This document shows, one piece after another, positions 40,862 through 51,382 of a stretch of DNA of 64,000 nucleotides. A program made the position numbers and the translations under genes. The stretch is taken from contig BCKQ01000002.1 in assembly GCA_001600695.1 (NCBI GenBank), positions 1,054,001 through 1,118,000 of the forward strand, in the 5' to 3' direction. The DNA comes from Ascoidea asiatica. Taxonomy: Eukaryota > Ascomycota > Saccharomycetes > Ascoideales > Ascoideaceae. The notes under the pieces were generated by a model. The model worked only from the letters and a program-made list of their open reading frames with translations, did not search any database and was not told where the DNA came from. The first letter of the stretch is position 1. Each line of letters begins with the position of its first letter.

Positions 40862-42245
40862 ATTTCTTATTTGATTGAAAAGAAATTAAAAGTTAATGAA
40901 ATAAGTTAAAATGAAATGAATTGAAATGAATAGATATGAAATATGGTTATATGATACGATATAATATAGTATAAAAAATTAGAAATAATATAAATTAATA
41001 TATTTTGATAATGATTGAAAAATTCTGAATTAAATTTTCAGTTTCTTTCTCTTTTATTGGAATCGAGAGTATATAAATCTATTCATGAATGAAATGAAAA
41101 GAATGCGAATAGAGTAATAGATAAATAATAGATGATTACTGGATAATAATTGATACAAAGAATTGGTATCAATTGAATTAATTAATTGATAAAAAGAATA
41201 ATTAAATAAAAGAAAAGGAAGAAAGAATTAAATAAAAAAGAATAAAAGAAGTAAAGAAATGAAAAAGAAGAAGAATAACAACGTATAAATATTTCACAAA
41301 ATACTTGTACCGTAAGTGATTTTGAAGTGACACTGGCAAAAGGTAAACAGTGCCGGACTTGGAAGCGGGAGGACCACTGCTGCGGGTCGGGGTCGGTGCA
41401 TTCTCCAATGTTGGCTGAGATTAACCTGCTGCTAGTCATAATATTATTATTATTATCAACTTTCTTTAGGATTCTCTTATGGGCGAAGATGATCTAGGCT
41501 TATTAATACTGCTATTGTTATTAAAGCTGCACTATTTTGGTTTTATCATAAGTTTCACACGCTTTTCATACTTTTCTTTCTGTAGAATTTCTTTTGCTGT
41601 GCCTGGAAATATTTTTTTTTGGATTTTGAATACTGAAAAACTGCCCTGATTTATTAATCTGGGGCCCCGCAAGAGCAGAAACACCGGGAATTTGTTGGTG
41701 TAAGAACATGAAAAATTGTTTTAAACGGAAATGTTCCGATTATTTGAGGGTTATTTGTTGAAGTTAATTGCAATTTTGGAGATTTATCAAATAATTGTTT
41801 TCTGTTCCAAAGGGAATATTCCAAATGCTTTTGTGGTTGCATTGTTAAGTTTTCAAACTTCTAACAAAATTTCAAACAGAATTTCGAATTGTTTGAACTT
41901 CAAACCTTTGAGAAACCATCTTTGATAGAAATATTCTTGAAACCATATGAAGGAAATGAAAATTTCAAGCAATGTTTCCCAGTCCAATAACGTTTCATTA
42001 TGAATTTGAAATAAAAATCAAATATTCCCAGTTTCTTAATAAAATAAAAATTATATATTAAAAAGTCATCTCTCATTTAAAAGAATTTAGATAGCAAAAA
42101 AAGTTTAACAAAAAGAAAAACTAAAAGAAAGACTTAAATATTTAAACAAACACTCACTGAAAAAAAAGATAAGTAAAAATAATAATTGAAAACAAAAAAA
42201 ACTATAAATTATTAATTTTAGTTACTAATTATAATAATCAGATAA
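40862..42245. promoter_or_regulatory. PHO92 upstream region and RRT5 3' region
   Basis: Two GC-rich islets stand out: 41335-41420 (GCGGGAGG and GGGTCGGGGTCGG) and 41650-41700 (GGGGCCCCGC). They lie 475-840 bp upstream of PHO92. An A-rich stretch (42060-42190) precedes the RRT5 stop. Overlapping ORFs at 41182-41439 and 41654-41925 show no family I recognise. Confidence 0.55.
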
Positions 42246-43651
42246 TTAAGCTGTTTGTTCAGTTAAAACAGGTTCATTATTAATTTGTTTAACAGACATA
42301 GGACATGATTCAGATTTTGATTCTAATAATTCAGCTTTAGATTCAATTCTAGTTTCTAATCTAGTTTCAGTTACTTCTGGTTCTTCGGTTTGAACTTGAA
42401 TTAAATCATCGTCATTTTCTTCTTGATCATTTGAATTATTATTTGGTTTAACTTCAACTTGTTCAGCATCTACTTCTTGTACTTCAGTAACAGTAGTTTG
42501 TTCTTTGAGAGATTTTTCATGAGCAATGATAGCTTCTCTAACTTCTTTTATTTTTGAAACAAAAGCTGGAGCTAATTTAACAGTTTTATTATTCAATTTT
42601 TTTTTAGCTAAAGCAATAAGAGCTTTTTCTTGAATTTCTTTATTTTCAACTTTAACTAAAGCTGAAACATAACTATTAAAATGAAAAGCACGTCTTCTAT
42701 TATATCTACCTCTGAAAATATAAATTTCAGTTGGTTCAAATTCACCGAAAAATTCTCTAATATCAACATCTGTAGTTTTTGGATTTAAGCGCCCAACAAA
42801 AATTGTATCTTCAGAAATTTCTTCAATATTTTCAACATTTTCAGTATTTCCAGAGTTTTCTTCTTGAGCAGGGCTATTTTCAATTACTTCATCAATATTA
42901 CCACTTCTACTTTCATTTGCACTTGCACTTGCACTTGCAGTTCCAGTTCCACTTACTGCATTTGAAGAAGGATCAGCTGAAACTTCTTCTCTTGGTGTTT
43001 CTGAAGGAGCACTTGTTTCAGAAGGGGAAGTTTCTGGAGAAATTGGAGTACCTTTTAACTGAACATAGATAACAAATTCAAGTTAGTAAGAAAGATTTTT
43101 AAAGTTATAAAATCATAGATAAAATTTATAATAAATTCAAAAGGTAAAAATCGCACCTTATGAAATCTTGAATGTTTTTTTTTTGGTTTATAAGGAACAT
43201 AAAATTTTATTCTTAATTTTCTACCATTGAATTCTTTTCCATTCATTTCTAAACAAGCTTTACTTGCATCCTCAACAGAGTTAAATTCAACATAAGCAAT
43301 TCCTAATGGTCTATGTTGATGACTTTTGAAACCTCTTACAGTATGACTTGGTACTAATACAAATTTTCTTTATCAAAAACAAGCGCCGAAAAAAAAAAAT
43401 TTAAAACCCATCGATTTGTTAATATAAATGTTTTTCTATTTTTTAGAATAAGTAAAAAATAAACATATTACTTACACATTATAATCTTTGAAGTAATCCA
43501 TTAAATCATCTTCGGTTGTTTTGAAATTGATATTTGTAATATAAACACGACTTGAAGGAAGTTGAGATTCAACATTATTTTCTAATGGTTCATCAATCAG
43601 AGGAGAAGGAACTTGAGGAACTTCTTTTGGAGAAACAGGTGAGTTAGACAT
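42246..43651 (-). CDS. RRT5: Two-RRM RNA-binding protein, Rrt5-like (two introns)
   Basis: Exons 43651-43476, 43367-43157 and 43058-42246 join to a 399-residue protein. The first RRM spans the first two exons: SRVYITNINFKTTEDDL, then DYNVKFVLVPSHTVRGF across intron 1, PLGIAYVEFNSVEDASKA and KLRIKFYVPYKPKKK. A Ser-rich linker follows. The second RRM starts at EEISEDTIFVGRLNPKTTDV and continues with SALVKVENKE and VKLAPAFVSKIKEVRE. Order, spacing and the VKPAYVSKI-like end match yeast Rrt5, a putative RNA-binding protein linked to rDNA transcription and sporulation but little characterised. The tail is acidic and ends in VLTEQTA. An in-frame ATG far upstream (43912) is excluded because that segment is hydrophobic leader sequence. 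The start MSNSPVSPKE is chosen. Confidence 0.85.
43059..43156 (-). other. RRT5 intron 2, unusual GTGCGA donor
   Basis: A 98-nt intron with perfect branch site TACTAAC (about 27 nt before the acceptor) and acceptor TTCAG. The only GT available upstream is in AAG|GTGCGA, which departs from GTAAGT/GTATGT. Frame is kept in phase 0 (HSRFHK to LKGTP). Confidence 0.75.
43368..43475 (-). other. RRT5 intron 1
   Basis: A 108-nt intron with donor GTAAGT, branch-like ATTAAC and acceptor ATAAAG. Joining gives codon GT|A (Val) and reproduces the conserved RNP stretch DYNVKFVLVPSHTV. Confidence 0.75.
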
Positions 43652-44464
43652 TTTGATTTCTTTTTTTTTTTTTATAACAAAAATATAAATAAAAACTATT
43701 ACAGTTATTCTAGAATAATATAATTTTCTATATGAAAGTGATAATGAGATTCTAAAAACAAATAAAAAACAGAAAGGTATTAAGATAGAAAGAAAATAAA
43801 TAAATTTAATATATCTATATTTCAATTGTTTTTGGGAGTTATCAATGGGCTTACAAGAATAAAGGGGAATCAATGAACAAATAAACAAATAAATCAAAGT
43901 GTCAAATAACAATCTTCAGTTTTGTTGGCGGTTAAAAAAACAGCGCTTAAAGACAGAAAAGAAGAAAAGAATGAGGAAAGAACTGAGCGGACTGTGAGAA
44001 AAGGCGTGGTTTGCCACTTTTGTGTCACTAGGAAAAACCACTTCAAATACTTCAAGATTTTATTGTTATTATTATTGTTATTGTTATTGTTGCTATTTTC
44101 TTCTTTTTTTTCCCATTAAAACCAGCTCAGTCAGTAACACAAAATCAACAGTTCATAACAGAACTTATAAATCAATCAGTAATTTCAGGTTTTGTTGCAA
44201 TTGGTCATTATATCATTTGTGGAAAATGGAAGGCTTGAAGTTCCAAGTATCGACAAACTTGGAAGATTTGGGACATTGAAATTCAATAACTGAGGATAAG
44301 ATAATAATTTTTTGAGATTTATATTGGAAAAAAACACCAATGTATGAATTGGAAAATAATAAGTTTTGATAATTTATCGTATTATATTATACATGCTTAA
44401 TTGAAAATCTAAATTTAACCAAGTTTTATTATTATTATGATTATTATAAAAGATTAAACTAAAC
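43652..44464. promoter_or_regulatory. RRT5 upstream region and RPL29 3' region
   Basis: A GC-richer islet at about 43920-44035 (GGCGG, GAGCGG, AGGCGTGG) lies 270-385 bp upstream of RRT5. ORFs at 43922-44279 on the plus strand overlap each other in two frames and show no conserved features. Confidence 0.5.
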
Positions 44465-44893
44465 TTATTTGGCAGCAGCAGCAGGTTTTTCTTTACGAGC
44501 AGCAGCTAAAGCTTTGGCAGTACCATGAAGAGCATGTTTATGATTACGTTTGAATTTAGCATCAACTCCTCTTAATGAAGGATATCTGTGAGTTTTGGTT
44601 TTTTTAATACCATTCTAAAAAATTTATAATAAATATATATACAAAATTATGTTAGTTTCATTTTCTTTCTTCTTTATTTTAATAAAATTCCATTTCATTG
44701 AGTTTCCATTTCTTATTTAAAATATCTAATTTCAAAATGAATTGAAATTTCAATATTTTATTTAGAGATTTTTCTATTTCTCTCTCTTTATTTTTATCTT
44801 TCTCTTTTTCTTTTAGGAATTATTCAAATTCACACATACACGATGGGCCTTGAAGGTTTGATTATGAGCTGTATGATTCTTTGATTTAGCCAT
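44465..44893 (-). CDS. RPL29: 60S ribosomal protein eL29 (one intron)
   Basis: Exon 1 (44893-44840) codes MAKSKNHTAHNQTFKAHR and exon 2 (44614-44465) continues NGIKKTKTHRYPSLRGVDAK, then RNHKHALHGTAKALAAA. The total is 67 residues, against 59 in S. cerevisiae Rpl29. The KSKNHTAHNQ start and HALHGTAKAL are diagnostic of eL29, a small basic protein on the 60S surface that aids subunit joining. The extra residues are an Ala/Lys tail (KEKPAAAAK). The ORF is too short and split to appear in a simple ORF scan. Its promoter has a Tbf1-type and an E-box site. Confidence 0.96.
44615..44839 (-). other. RPL29 intron
   Basis: A 225-nt intron with donor GTATGT, branch-like AACTAAC near 44651-44657 and acceptor TTTTAG. 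It is in phase 0 after codon 18, similar to introns common in ribosomal protein genes. Confidence 0.92.
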
Positions 44894-45146
44894 TTTTGTT
44901 TATTGTTATTATTATTATTTATTTTATGATTAACAGTAATCTTATTAGTCCTTACTTAATAGCAATGTCTAAATTTCACTCACTGTCTTTTCAATATATT
45001 CAATTACTTAATTCTTCGTTACTTGCAGCGTTACGTCTAATAATCAATCTTCACTAAAAATCCAAATATAATAGGTCACGTTTATACACTAAGGGCTTTA
45101 TTAAGACTTTTCCTAAAAATTATTAAAAAAAAAAGCATTTACTCAA

Positions 45147-45152
45147 CACGTG
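45147..45152. promoter_or_regulatory. CACGTG (Cbf1-type) in RPL29 promoter
   Basis: This is a perfect E-box core 254 bp upstream of the RPL29 ATG, 28 bp from the Tbf1-type site. Confidence 0.55.
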
Positions 45153-45179
45153 CTTTATTAAATGACTGCTTTTTTACAA

Positions 45180-45187
45180 AGCCCTAA
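45180..45187 (+). promoter_or_regulatory. AGCCCTAA (Tbf1-type) in RPL29 promoter
   Basis: This exact match to the ARCCCTAA form bound by Tbf1 lies 287 bp upstream of RPL29. It is known as a ribosomal-protein promoter element in several non-Saccharomyces yeasts. Confidence 0.6.
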
Positions 45188-45513
45188 AGAGTAGTAGTTT
45201 TTTTTAAATATTATGTAATCTCTTACACATATTAGGTCTACTGAAAAGTAATATAGAATTTAGTACCGTACCACTGGAGCTAAATTAAAATCCTAATTTT
45301 AGGATTCAGCCAATCACAGAAGGTTAATGTAATGTAAGAACCTAAATTGAAATTTTATATTGCAAACATCTAAATAATTATTTGCGATTTTAGTCATCCA
45401 AGTTCTGATAACTTACATAACGTAAAATAAAAAATTATCAGTACACATCGTATTTAATAATCGTTTAAAAATCCCTTATACTCTTACAGCTTTTAAAAAA
45501 AATCTCAACTTTT

Positions 45514-48500
45514 TCATTTTAATTTGAACAAGGCTTCTTGACATCTTGTACTTATATCACTGATTTTATTTTCTTTGTTTATTTCTAAACCTTTGCATAT
45601 ACCTGATTTAGTTATCTTAGATATTCTATCTTTGATATCTTTATCACTATTTTCTTGAAAATAAATATCTAGATCTGTTAAATTTTTATCAAAATTTAGA
45701 TCAATATTAAAATTTTTACTTCTAGTATCTTTAAATTCTGAAGGTAATTCTATATCCCCATCTTTATCAACATTTAAATTATTTAAATTCTCTAAGTTAT
45801 CTAATTTATTTAAATTACTTGTATTATTTGAATTATTTTTATTGTTTGTATTATTTGAGTTATTTGTATTGTTTTCATTTTTATCTTCATCTAAATCCAT
45901 ATCAGCTCCTATAATATTTGAAAGTAAATCTGAATGTTCAATATCAGCTTTACTATCAATTAAAGTTGAAATTAGCCAAATACATCCCTTTTTAATATTC
46001 AAAAAATTTGAAGTTATATCTCTTTCAGTAAATGTATTTTGAAATATCTCATATAATTTGAATAAATCACTCGATGAATTCAAATTAAACTTTTCTGATT
46101 TACCTTTAATTAAAGCATTTAAAGCTGAAAAATTATGCATCAAATAAATCTTAAATTCATTAACAATTTCATAAAATAATTCCGAATCTTCTTTTTTTTC
46201 TTTCAAAAAAGTTGTTTGGTCATTATTACTAGAATTTTGAGAACTTATATTTTTTTCTTCATTGCTTAACTCATCATTTGATCTTACTTCAAGTTTTACA
46301 AGACTTAACATTAATAATATTTTTATTTCAGGTAATAAACAATCAGGATCCTTAAGCAATAAATTTCTAAAATAATTATTTAATGTTGATAAATTGATTA
46401 AAACATAAATAATATTTTCAATAATTTCACTATGTTCAATAATATTGTAATATTTTAATTTATATGATAAAACTTTTATAAACTGTAGATGATCATCATT
46501 TTCATAATTTGGCCTATAGAAAATTCTGTTTTTATTATTTAACTCGAATTCTTGATTGAATTTTTTAAATTCATTATTATAGCTAACAATTAAATTATTT
46601 GCGATAATTTGATTATTTTCAATTAAATTTGGAATAAGTTTCAAACATTTACTTTCTAAAGTAACAAATTTCATCAAATTTTTATTATTTAAATTGTTAA
46701 TATTTCCTTCATTGACAAGAATGATTTTTAATAAATCTATAAGTCCAAAATTCTCAGTTAATAAATTGATTTTTGATTCAAATTCACTTTGAAAAGTGAA
46801 ATTTTGTAAAAAAATCAACGAAGCTCTATTCAATTCATAAATTTCATTAGAATTGATAATTCCATCAAACAAATCAACTTTTATAAAACCTTGTTCGAAA
46901 TTAATGATATCTTCATTATTTGAAATATTATCACTAGTATCCATTTTTTCATAAATAAGATTTTTTAAAAAGGCAAAATTATTAATTATATTGCTAACAT
47001 CGGAAAGTAACCCCTTTTCAATCAAATATTTTTTTAGATGAAGAGCATCGATAATTAAGTTACAAAATAATTTTAAAATTTCATTTTTTAATTTGAACAA
47101 TGAATTTATAAATAATTTGAAATTAATAAAAATATCGTCAACAGTTTCTTTATTACTATAACTTGATTTATTAAAATTTAAAGTGATTTTTGTTTTTTCA
47201 GTTAATGAATGATTATTATCATTATTTAAATTTAATAAAAAATCATCAATTGGAAATTTAAAAATTTTATATAAACTTTTTAAAAGTTCAAGTTTAAATT
47301 GATTTATAAATTTATTTCTTAATATAGATTTATTTTTAGACATTGATTTAATGAAATAAACAGCATTTGTTGCCAATTGAAGTAGTTTACAATATTTCTT
47401 ACAATAATTTTTTGAAATAAAATTCACAATTTCAAAAGAATTTGAATTTTTATTAGGTATTAATTTTTTTTCGATATTAGTTAATTTATTTAAAACTTGA
47501 GAATTTAATAAATTAAATATATTAAGTAAAATTAAATTAAAATCAATTTTATTATTCAAATCATCTCTATTGTTATTATTTTTATTGAAAAAGAAGGTAT
47601 CATTGCCAGCATTATCAAATGAATCTAAAAGAATTTTTTCTTTTTCTGGTAAAAAACTGAAATATATGAAATCTAAAATTTGTGATTGATGATCTGGACC
47701 GATTGTAGTAAAATAATTCAAGATAATGAAAGAATCATTTAATTGATCTAAAATATCTAATTTTGAATGTTTTAATAAATTATTATTAATATGAGAAGGA
47801 TTGTTGATATTTATACTATTATTGGATAATTTTTTTACTAAAGAGTTTGAATGTGAATGTGAATGTGAATGTGAATGTGAATGCGATTTTGAATAAAAAT
47901 TAGCTTGACTATTAAACTGAATGTCAAGCTTGGTAAGTAATAACTTTTGATTAATTGATAGTTTTAAAAAAATTTGAATTAAATTATTTGAAATTGATTT
48001 TATAATATCATTATTATTTAAAACTTCAAAAATTGATTTTTTTATCAATTGAAAATTTTTTATATCGATTTTTGAAGTATTACTTGAATTAATAATTGAA
48101 TTACTAATTTTATTATTAAATTCTGATAAAGCAGCTAATAATTTTAAAGAATTAATTTCCAGATGATAAGTTAATAAATTTTTTTTTAATGAAGGAATAA
48201 AATTGAAATGAATTAAATTTTTATTATTATAACTTAAAGATATTTTTTTTTTTTTACTATTAGATTTATTAGATTTTGAAAAGTGAATATTATTAATATT
48301 ATCATTATTATAATTATAATCAATACTTGTCCTTTTATTTAAATCTAAATCAATTATATAATCTAAAAATGGAATTAAAAATGAAATAATATTTAAATAA
48401 AACAGATTATCAATATTATTAATTTCATTAATATTAAAATTTAATAAAGAATTATAAAAGAGAAAATTTAAACTTGATAATCTTAGACTTAAATTCCTAG

Positions 48501-49671
48501 ATTTTAAAAGTGGCATTAAGTTTTTATATAATAATTTTAAAGATTTATTATTATTATTTATATCATTAATATTATTTATGTTATAAGATTGTTTTGAAGT
48601 AAATAATTTATCGAAATTTGATAAAATTGTTGATAAATTTAGTAAAATTGGTAAAGAAGAATAAAATGAAGTAGGATATAATAATGAATTTAGGTTTGAA
48701 TTTGAATTTAAATTTGAACTATTAGAAATTGAAGGAATTGAAAAATTTAATAAAATTGAATTAGTTAGAATATTATAAATATTTAATAATTTATTAAATA
48801 AACTAAAAGAATTGAATGAATTTATGATATTATTATAATTTAAGGACAATAAATTAATTAATAAATATGATAAATTTCTGATTAAATTATTTAAATGGAA
48901 TGGATAGTTTTGAAAATAACTTTTGAAAGATTTATCAATGAAATTAAATAGATTTTCAGATATATTTAATAATTCAGATAAATCATCATTAGAAAATTTA
49001 ACATTATGATTATTATGATTATTATTACTATTGACAAGAGATGATTTAATTTTTGATAATTGTGATAATAAAAAATTTAAATTAATTAAATTTAAAGAAA
49101 CTAAATCGAATAAATCCTCAATATTAGAATTATGATTTTCATAAATATTTTTAATAAATTCACTTAAATCTTTTAAATTATGTAATAAAATTTCTAAAAT
49201 ATCATAACCTTGTTTATTATTATAATTTGATAAAATTTGATTAAGAATTGAAAAATTTTTATTATTTATTGATAAATTGAATAAAGAATTTAAAATTATA
49301 TGAATATCAATTTGAATTTTAAGTATAGTTATACTTTTTGAATCAATATGTGTAGATAAACTAAGATATAAATGATTAATTATTGGCGTTAAATAAATTG
49401 AATTTATAAAAGTATATTTTAAATTATCATTACATAATAAAGATAATTTTAAATCATGAATTTTATATGATTTTTTAATTAAAGTCTTACTTATATAAGA
49501 TATAAATGTAGTATTTGAAGTTTTTGAAGTATTTAATAGAATTGGAGTATCAAGGTCAGGCTTAAATAAAAAATTTAATAAATCATCTAAAAATTTTTGA
49601 TCTTCTGAAGTAATTAACACATCTGTAGAAGCTGAATTAAAAGAATTTTTAGAAAACAGAGATGCAAGCAT
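45514..49671 (-). CDS. VID28: Large armadillo-like protein, probably Vid28/Gid5 (GID ubiquitin ligase subunit)
   Basis: The 1385-residue protein is made of Leu/Ile-rich helical repeats with low-complexity Asn/Ser inserts, suggesting an ARM-type solenoid. The best evidence is the C-terminus: FLNIKKGCIWLISTLIDSK, an acidic Asn-rich insert, then KDRISKITKSGICKGLEI and ISTRCQEAL. This resembles the terminal CxWxI plus RxxxLxxxGxxxxL plus DxxxRxxxAL pattern of Gid5/ARMC8. Gid5 recruits the substrate receptor Gid4 to the GID E3 ligase that degrades gluconeogenic enzymes when glucose returns. S. cerevisiae Vid28 has 921 residues, so this copy is much longer. An (His-Ser)n run from a GAATGT repeat lies near residue 600. 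The identity is likely but not certain. A structure prediction would decide. Confidence 0.62.
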   Translation of the reverse strand: MLASLFSKNSFNSASTDVLITSEDQKFLDDLLNFLFKPDLDTPILLNTSKTSNTTFISYISKTLIKKSYKIHDLKLSLLCNDNLKYTFINSIYLTPIINHLYLSLSTHIDSKSITILKIQIDIHIILNSLFNLSINNKNFSILNQILSNYNNKQGYDILEILLHNLKDLSEFIKNIYENHNSNIEDLFDLVSLNLINLNFLLSQLSKIKSSLVNSNNNHNNHNVKFSNDDLSELLNISENLFNFIDKSFKSYFQNYPFHLNNLIRNLSYLLINLLSLNYNNIINSFNSFSLFNKLLNIYNILTNSILLNFSIPSISNSSNLNSNSNLNSLLYPTSFYSSLPILLNLSTILSNFDKLFTSKQSYNINNINDINNNNKSLKLLYKNLMPLLKSRNLSLRLSSLNFLFYNSLLNFNINEINNIDNLFYLNIISFLIPFLDYIIDLDLNKRTSIDYNYNNDNINNIHFSKSNKSNSKKKKISLSYNNKNLIHFNFIPSLKKNLLTYHLEINSLKLLAALSEFNNKISNSIINSSNTSKIDIKNFQLIKKSIFEVLNNNDIIKSISNNLIQIFLKLSINQKLLLTKLDIQFNSQANFYSKSHSHSHSHSHSHSNSLVKKLSNNSININNPSHINNNLLKHSKLDILDQLNDSFIILNYFTTIGPDHQSQILDFIYFSFLPEKEKILLDSFDNAGNDTFFFNKNNNNRDDLNNKIDFNLILLNIFNLLNSQVLNKLTNIEKKLIPNKNSNSFEIVNFISKNYCKKYCKLLQLATNAVYFIKSMSKNKSILRNKFINQFKLELLKSLYKIFKFPIDDFLLNLNNDNNHSLTEKTKITLNFNKSSYSNKETVDDIFINFKLFINSLFKLKNEILKLFCNLIIDALHLKKYLIEKGLLSDVSNIINNFAFLKNLIYEKMDTSDNISNNEDIINFEQGFIKVDLFDGIINSNEIYELNRASLIFLQNFTFQSEFESKINLLTENFGLIDLLKIILVNEGNINNLNNKNLMKFVTLESKCLKLIPNLIENNQIIANNLIVSYNNEFKKFNQEFELNNKNRIFYRPNYENDDHLQFIKVLSYKLKYYNIIEHSEIIENIIYVLINLSTLNNYFRNLLLKDPDCLLPEIKILLMLSLVKLEVRSNDELSNEEKNISSQNSSNNDQTTFLKEKKEDSELFYEIVNEFKIYLMHNFSALNALIKGKSEKFNLNSSSDLFKLYEIFQNTFTERDITSNFLNIKKGCIWLISTLIDSKADIEHSDLLSNIIGADMDLDEDKNENNTNNSNNTNNKNNSNNTSNLNKLDNLENLNNLNVDKDGDIELPSEFKDTRSKNFNIDLNFDKNLTDLDIYFQENSDKDIKDRISKITKSGICKGLEINKENKISDISTRCQEALFKLK

Positions 49672-49932
49672 TTATATATGATGGAATAATTGAATAATTG
49701 ATTAGTCTATCGATTAACTTATAATTGAATGATTGATGAAGGTATTGATAAATGTATTGATGAAATGATTTATTTTCAGTAATGATCTTATGAGTGATAT
49801 ATGAATTGATATATGAATTGATTGATCAACTGAATGATCAATTGGAATGAATATTGAATAACAACCTAATGATCTATTGATTGATTGATTGATTATTGAT
49901 TGATATATTAACCTGTTGTTTGATCAATCGTT

Positions 49933-49967
49933 GATTAATGATTAATGATTAATGATTAATGATTAAT
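49933..49967 (+). repeat. (GATTAAT)5 heptamer array
   Basis: Five perfect tandem copies of GATTAAT lie about 260-300 bp upstream of the GID5-like start. Confidence 0.9.
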
Positions 49968-50083
49968 GAAGATGTTAAGATAGATATAAACAAAGGAGAA
50001 GATCATTCAAGTCACTAAAACCACCAAAAACACCTTCTTTTTATTTTCTGGTTTTGTTTCGCTTTTGCTCTTATCGCCGCCCG

Positions 50084-50112
50084 CGGATCATGTTGCGGAT
50101 TGTAACACGGAT
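50084..50112 (+). promoter_or_regulatory. Three CGGAT direct repeats at 12-bp spacing
   Basis: CGGAT begins at 50084, 50096 and 50108. The CGG-N9-CGG-N9-CGG arrangement suits a Zn2Cys6 factor that binds direct repeats. It lies 320-350 bp upstream of the YPQ-type gene and 410-440 bp upstream of the GID5-like gene. Confidence 0.45.
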
Positions 50113-50434
50113 TGAAAACAAAGAGACCCACAAACTTGGTGTTGAGGTTTTTATTAATTTTTATTAAAAACTAATTGAGACCAGTTCTGTGGGTGTTTTC
50201 TGTTTTCTTATCAGTTTTCCTCGGACTTCTCCGCCGCTGCAGCCATTTCACTTAGATTCAGACTCATCTGATTCAACTGATGAAACGAGGTGAAAAGTGT
50301 GAGACATTTGAAAAAAAAGGGAGAAGACAAGAGAATTTTTCATTTCTATTACTTATTACTTATTAAACATATTTATTTATATATTAACTTATATATATAT
50401 TAAAAAAAATCAATTATATTCATTATATTATAAA

Positions 50435-51382
50435 ATGATGAATAAAACATTATCTGAGATCTCAGGATCAGTTTCATTAGCATGTTGGTTTGTATTATTA
50501 TTACCACAATTAATTGAACAATATAAAATTAAATCAGCTCAAGGTATTTCAATAAATTTTTTAATAATTTGGTTTATTGGAGATTTAGCAAATTTAATTG
50601 GTTCAATTTATGCAAATTTATTATTTCAAGTTATTTTATTAGCTTTATGGTTTTGTTTTGCAGATTTTTTAATAATTTTATCATATTATTATTATACTTT
50701 TATTTATCCAAAATATCATAAGAAGAAAATTATTTCAATTCCAGATGAAATTGATGAAATTGATGATATTAATACTACTATAATTATTAATGAATCAAGT
50801 TCTTTATTAAATACAAGAAGAAAATCAAGAAGAGAATCATTAACTAGAATTGTTAAATTTAAAAAACATTTATCAATTTTTACAAAATATTTCTTACCAA
50901 TATCATTTGTAATATTTGCAGGTATATTATCTTATCTTCTATCAAATAATAATCAAAATCAACCAGATATACCAGATATACCAGATAGACCTGATATACC
51001 AGATAAACCAGATGATAAAATTAAAATTGGACCACAAATTCTTGGTTATATATCTGCAATTTGTTATTTAAGTGCAAGATTACCACAAATTTATCAAAAT
51101 TATAAAAAAAAATCAGTTTATGGTTTAAGTTTATTATTTTTCATTTTTTCAACATTTGGTAATTTAACTTATTCATTACAAATTTTATTTTTTAGAAGTG
51201 ATTTAAATTATATAATCTTAAATTTATCTTGGTTATTAGGTTCTTTAGGTACTATTTTTGAAGATTCAATTATTTTCATTCAATTTTATATTTATAATAG
51301 TTCTAAAGTTAATGAAAATTCTCAAGTTATTATCAATGAATCTGATGAATCTGATTCTGAAGTCTCTCAATCTGTTGTATAA
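50435..51382 (+). CDS. PQ-loop vacuolar amino-acid transporter, Ypq1/2/3 type
   Basis: The 315-residue membrane protein has two PQ-loop motifs. The first is WFVLLLPQLIEQYKIKSAQG (about residues 18-37) and the second is LSARLPQIYQNYKKKSVYGL (about 211-230). Seven hydrophobic helices are visible, with a hydrophilic, Ser/Arg- and PDIPD-repeat-rich loop between the two halves (about residues 105-195). The arrangement is that of yeast Ypq1, Ypq2 and Rtc2/Ypq3, vacuolar exporters of basic amino acids. Length is close to Ypq1 (308). Which of the three paralogs it matches cannot be told, so no symbol is given. Two Met codons in a row open the frame. Confidence 0.88.
   Translation: MMNKTLSEISGSVSLACWFVLLLPQLIEQYKIKSAQGISINFLIIWFIGDLANLIGSIYANLLFQVILLALWFCFADFLIILSYYYYTFIYPKYHKKKIISIPDEIDEIDDINTTIIINESSSLLNTRRKSRRESLTRIVKFKKHLSIFTKYFLPISFVIFAGILSYLLSNNNQNQPDIPDIPDRPDIPDKPDDKIKIGPQILGYISAICYLSARLPQIYQNYKKKSVYGLSLLFFIFSTFGNLTYSLQILFFRSDLNYIILNLSWLLGSLGTIFEDSIIFIQFYIYNSSKVNENSQVIINESDESDSEVSQSVV

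Larger units (their letters stand above)
44894..45513. promoter_or_regulatory. RPL29 promoter region with Tbf1- and Cbf1-type sites; GID5-like 3' region
   Basis: CACGTG at 45147-45152 and AGCCCTAA at 45180-45187 lie 254-294 bp upstream of RPL29 and 28 bp apart. Other parts are AT-rich. The pairing resembles ribosomal protein promoters of Candida albicans rather than the Rap1-based ones of S. cerevisiae. Confidence 0.65.
49672..50434. promoter_or_regulatory. Divergent promoter region between GID5-like gene and YPQ-type gene
   Basis: TGAT/ATTAAT repeats fill 49680-49970. A GC-rich island follows at 50070-50300, containing CCGCCCGCGG, three CGGAT words spaced exactly 12 bp, and CCGCCGCTGCAGCC. 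AT-rich DNA leads to the YPQ-type start. Confidence 0.6.

Noticed and set aside
41182-41925. Several 60-85 codon ORFs between RRT5 and PHO92
   Set aside because: They overlap each other on both strands and show no conserved motifs.
43652-43912. Upstream in-frame extension of RRT5 exon 1
   Set aside because: It is hydrophobic and unlike any RRM protein N-terminus; the MSNSPVSPKE start fits better.
43922-44279. Two overlapping plus-strand ORFs
   Set aside because: Tyr/Cys and Leu runs come from a TTATTG repeat; they lie in the RRT5 promoter.
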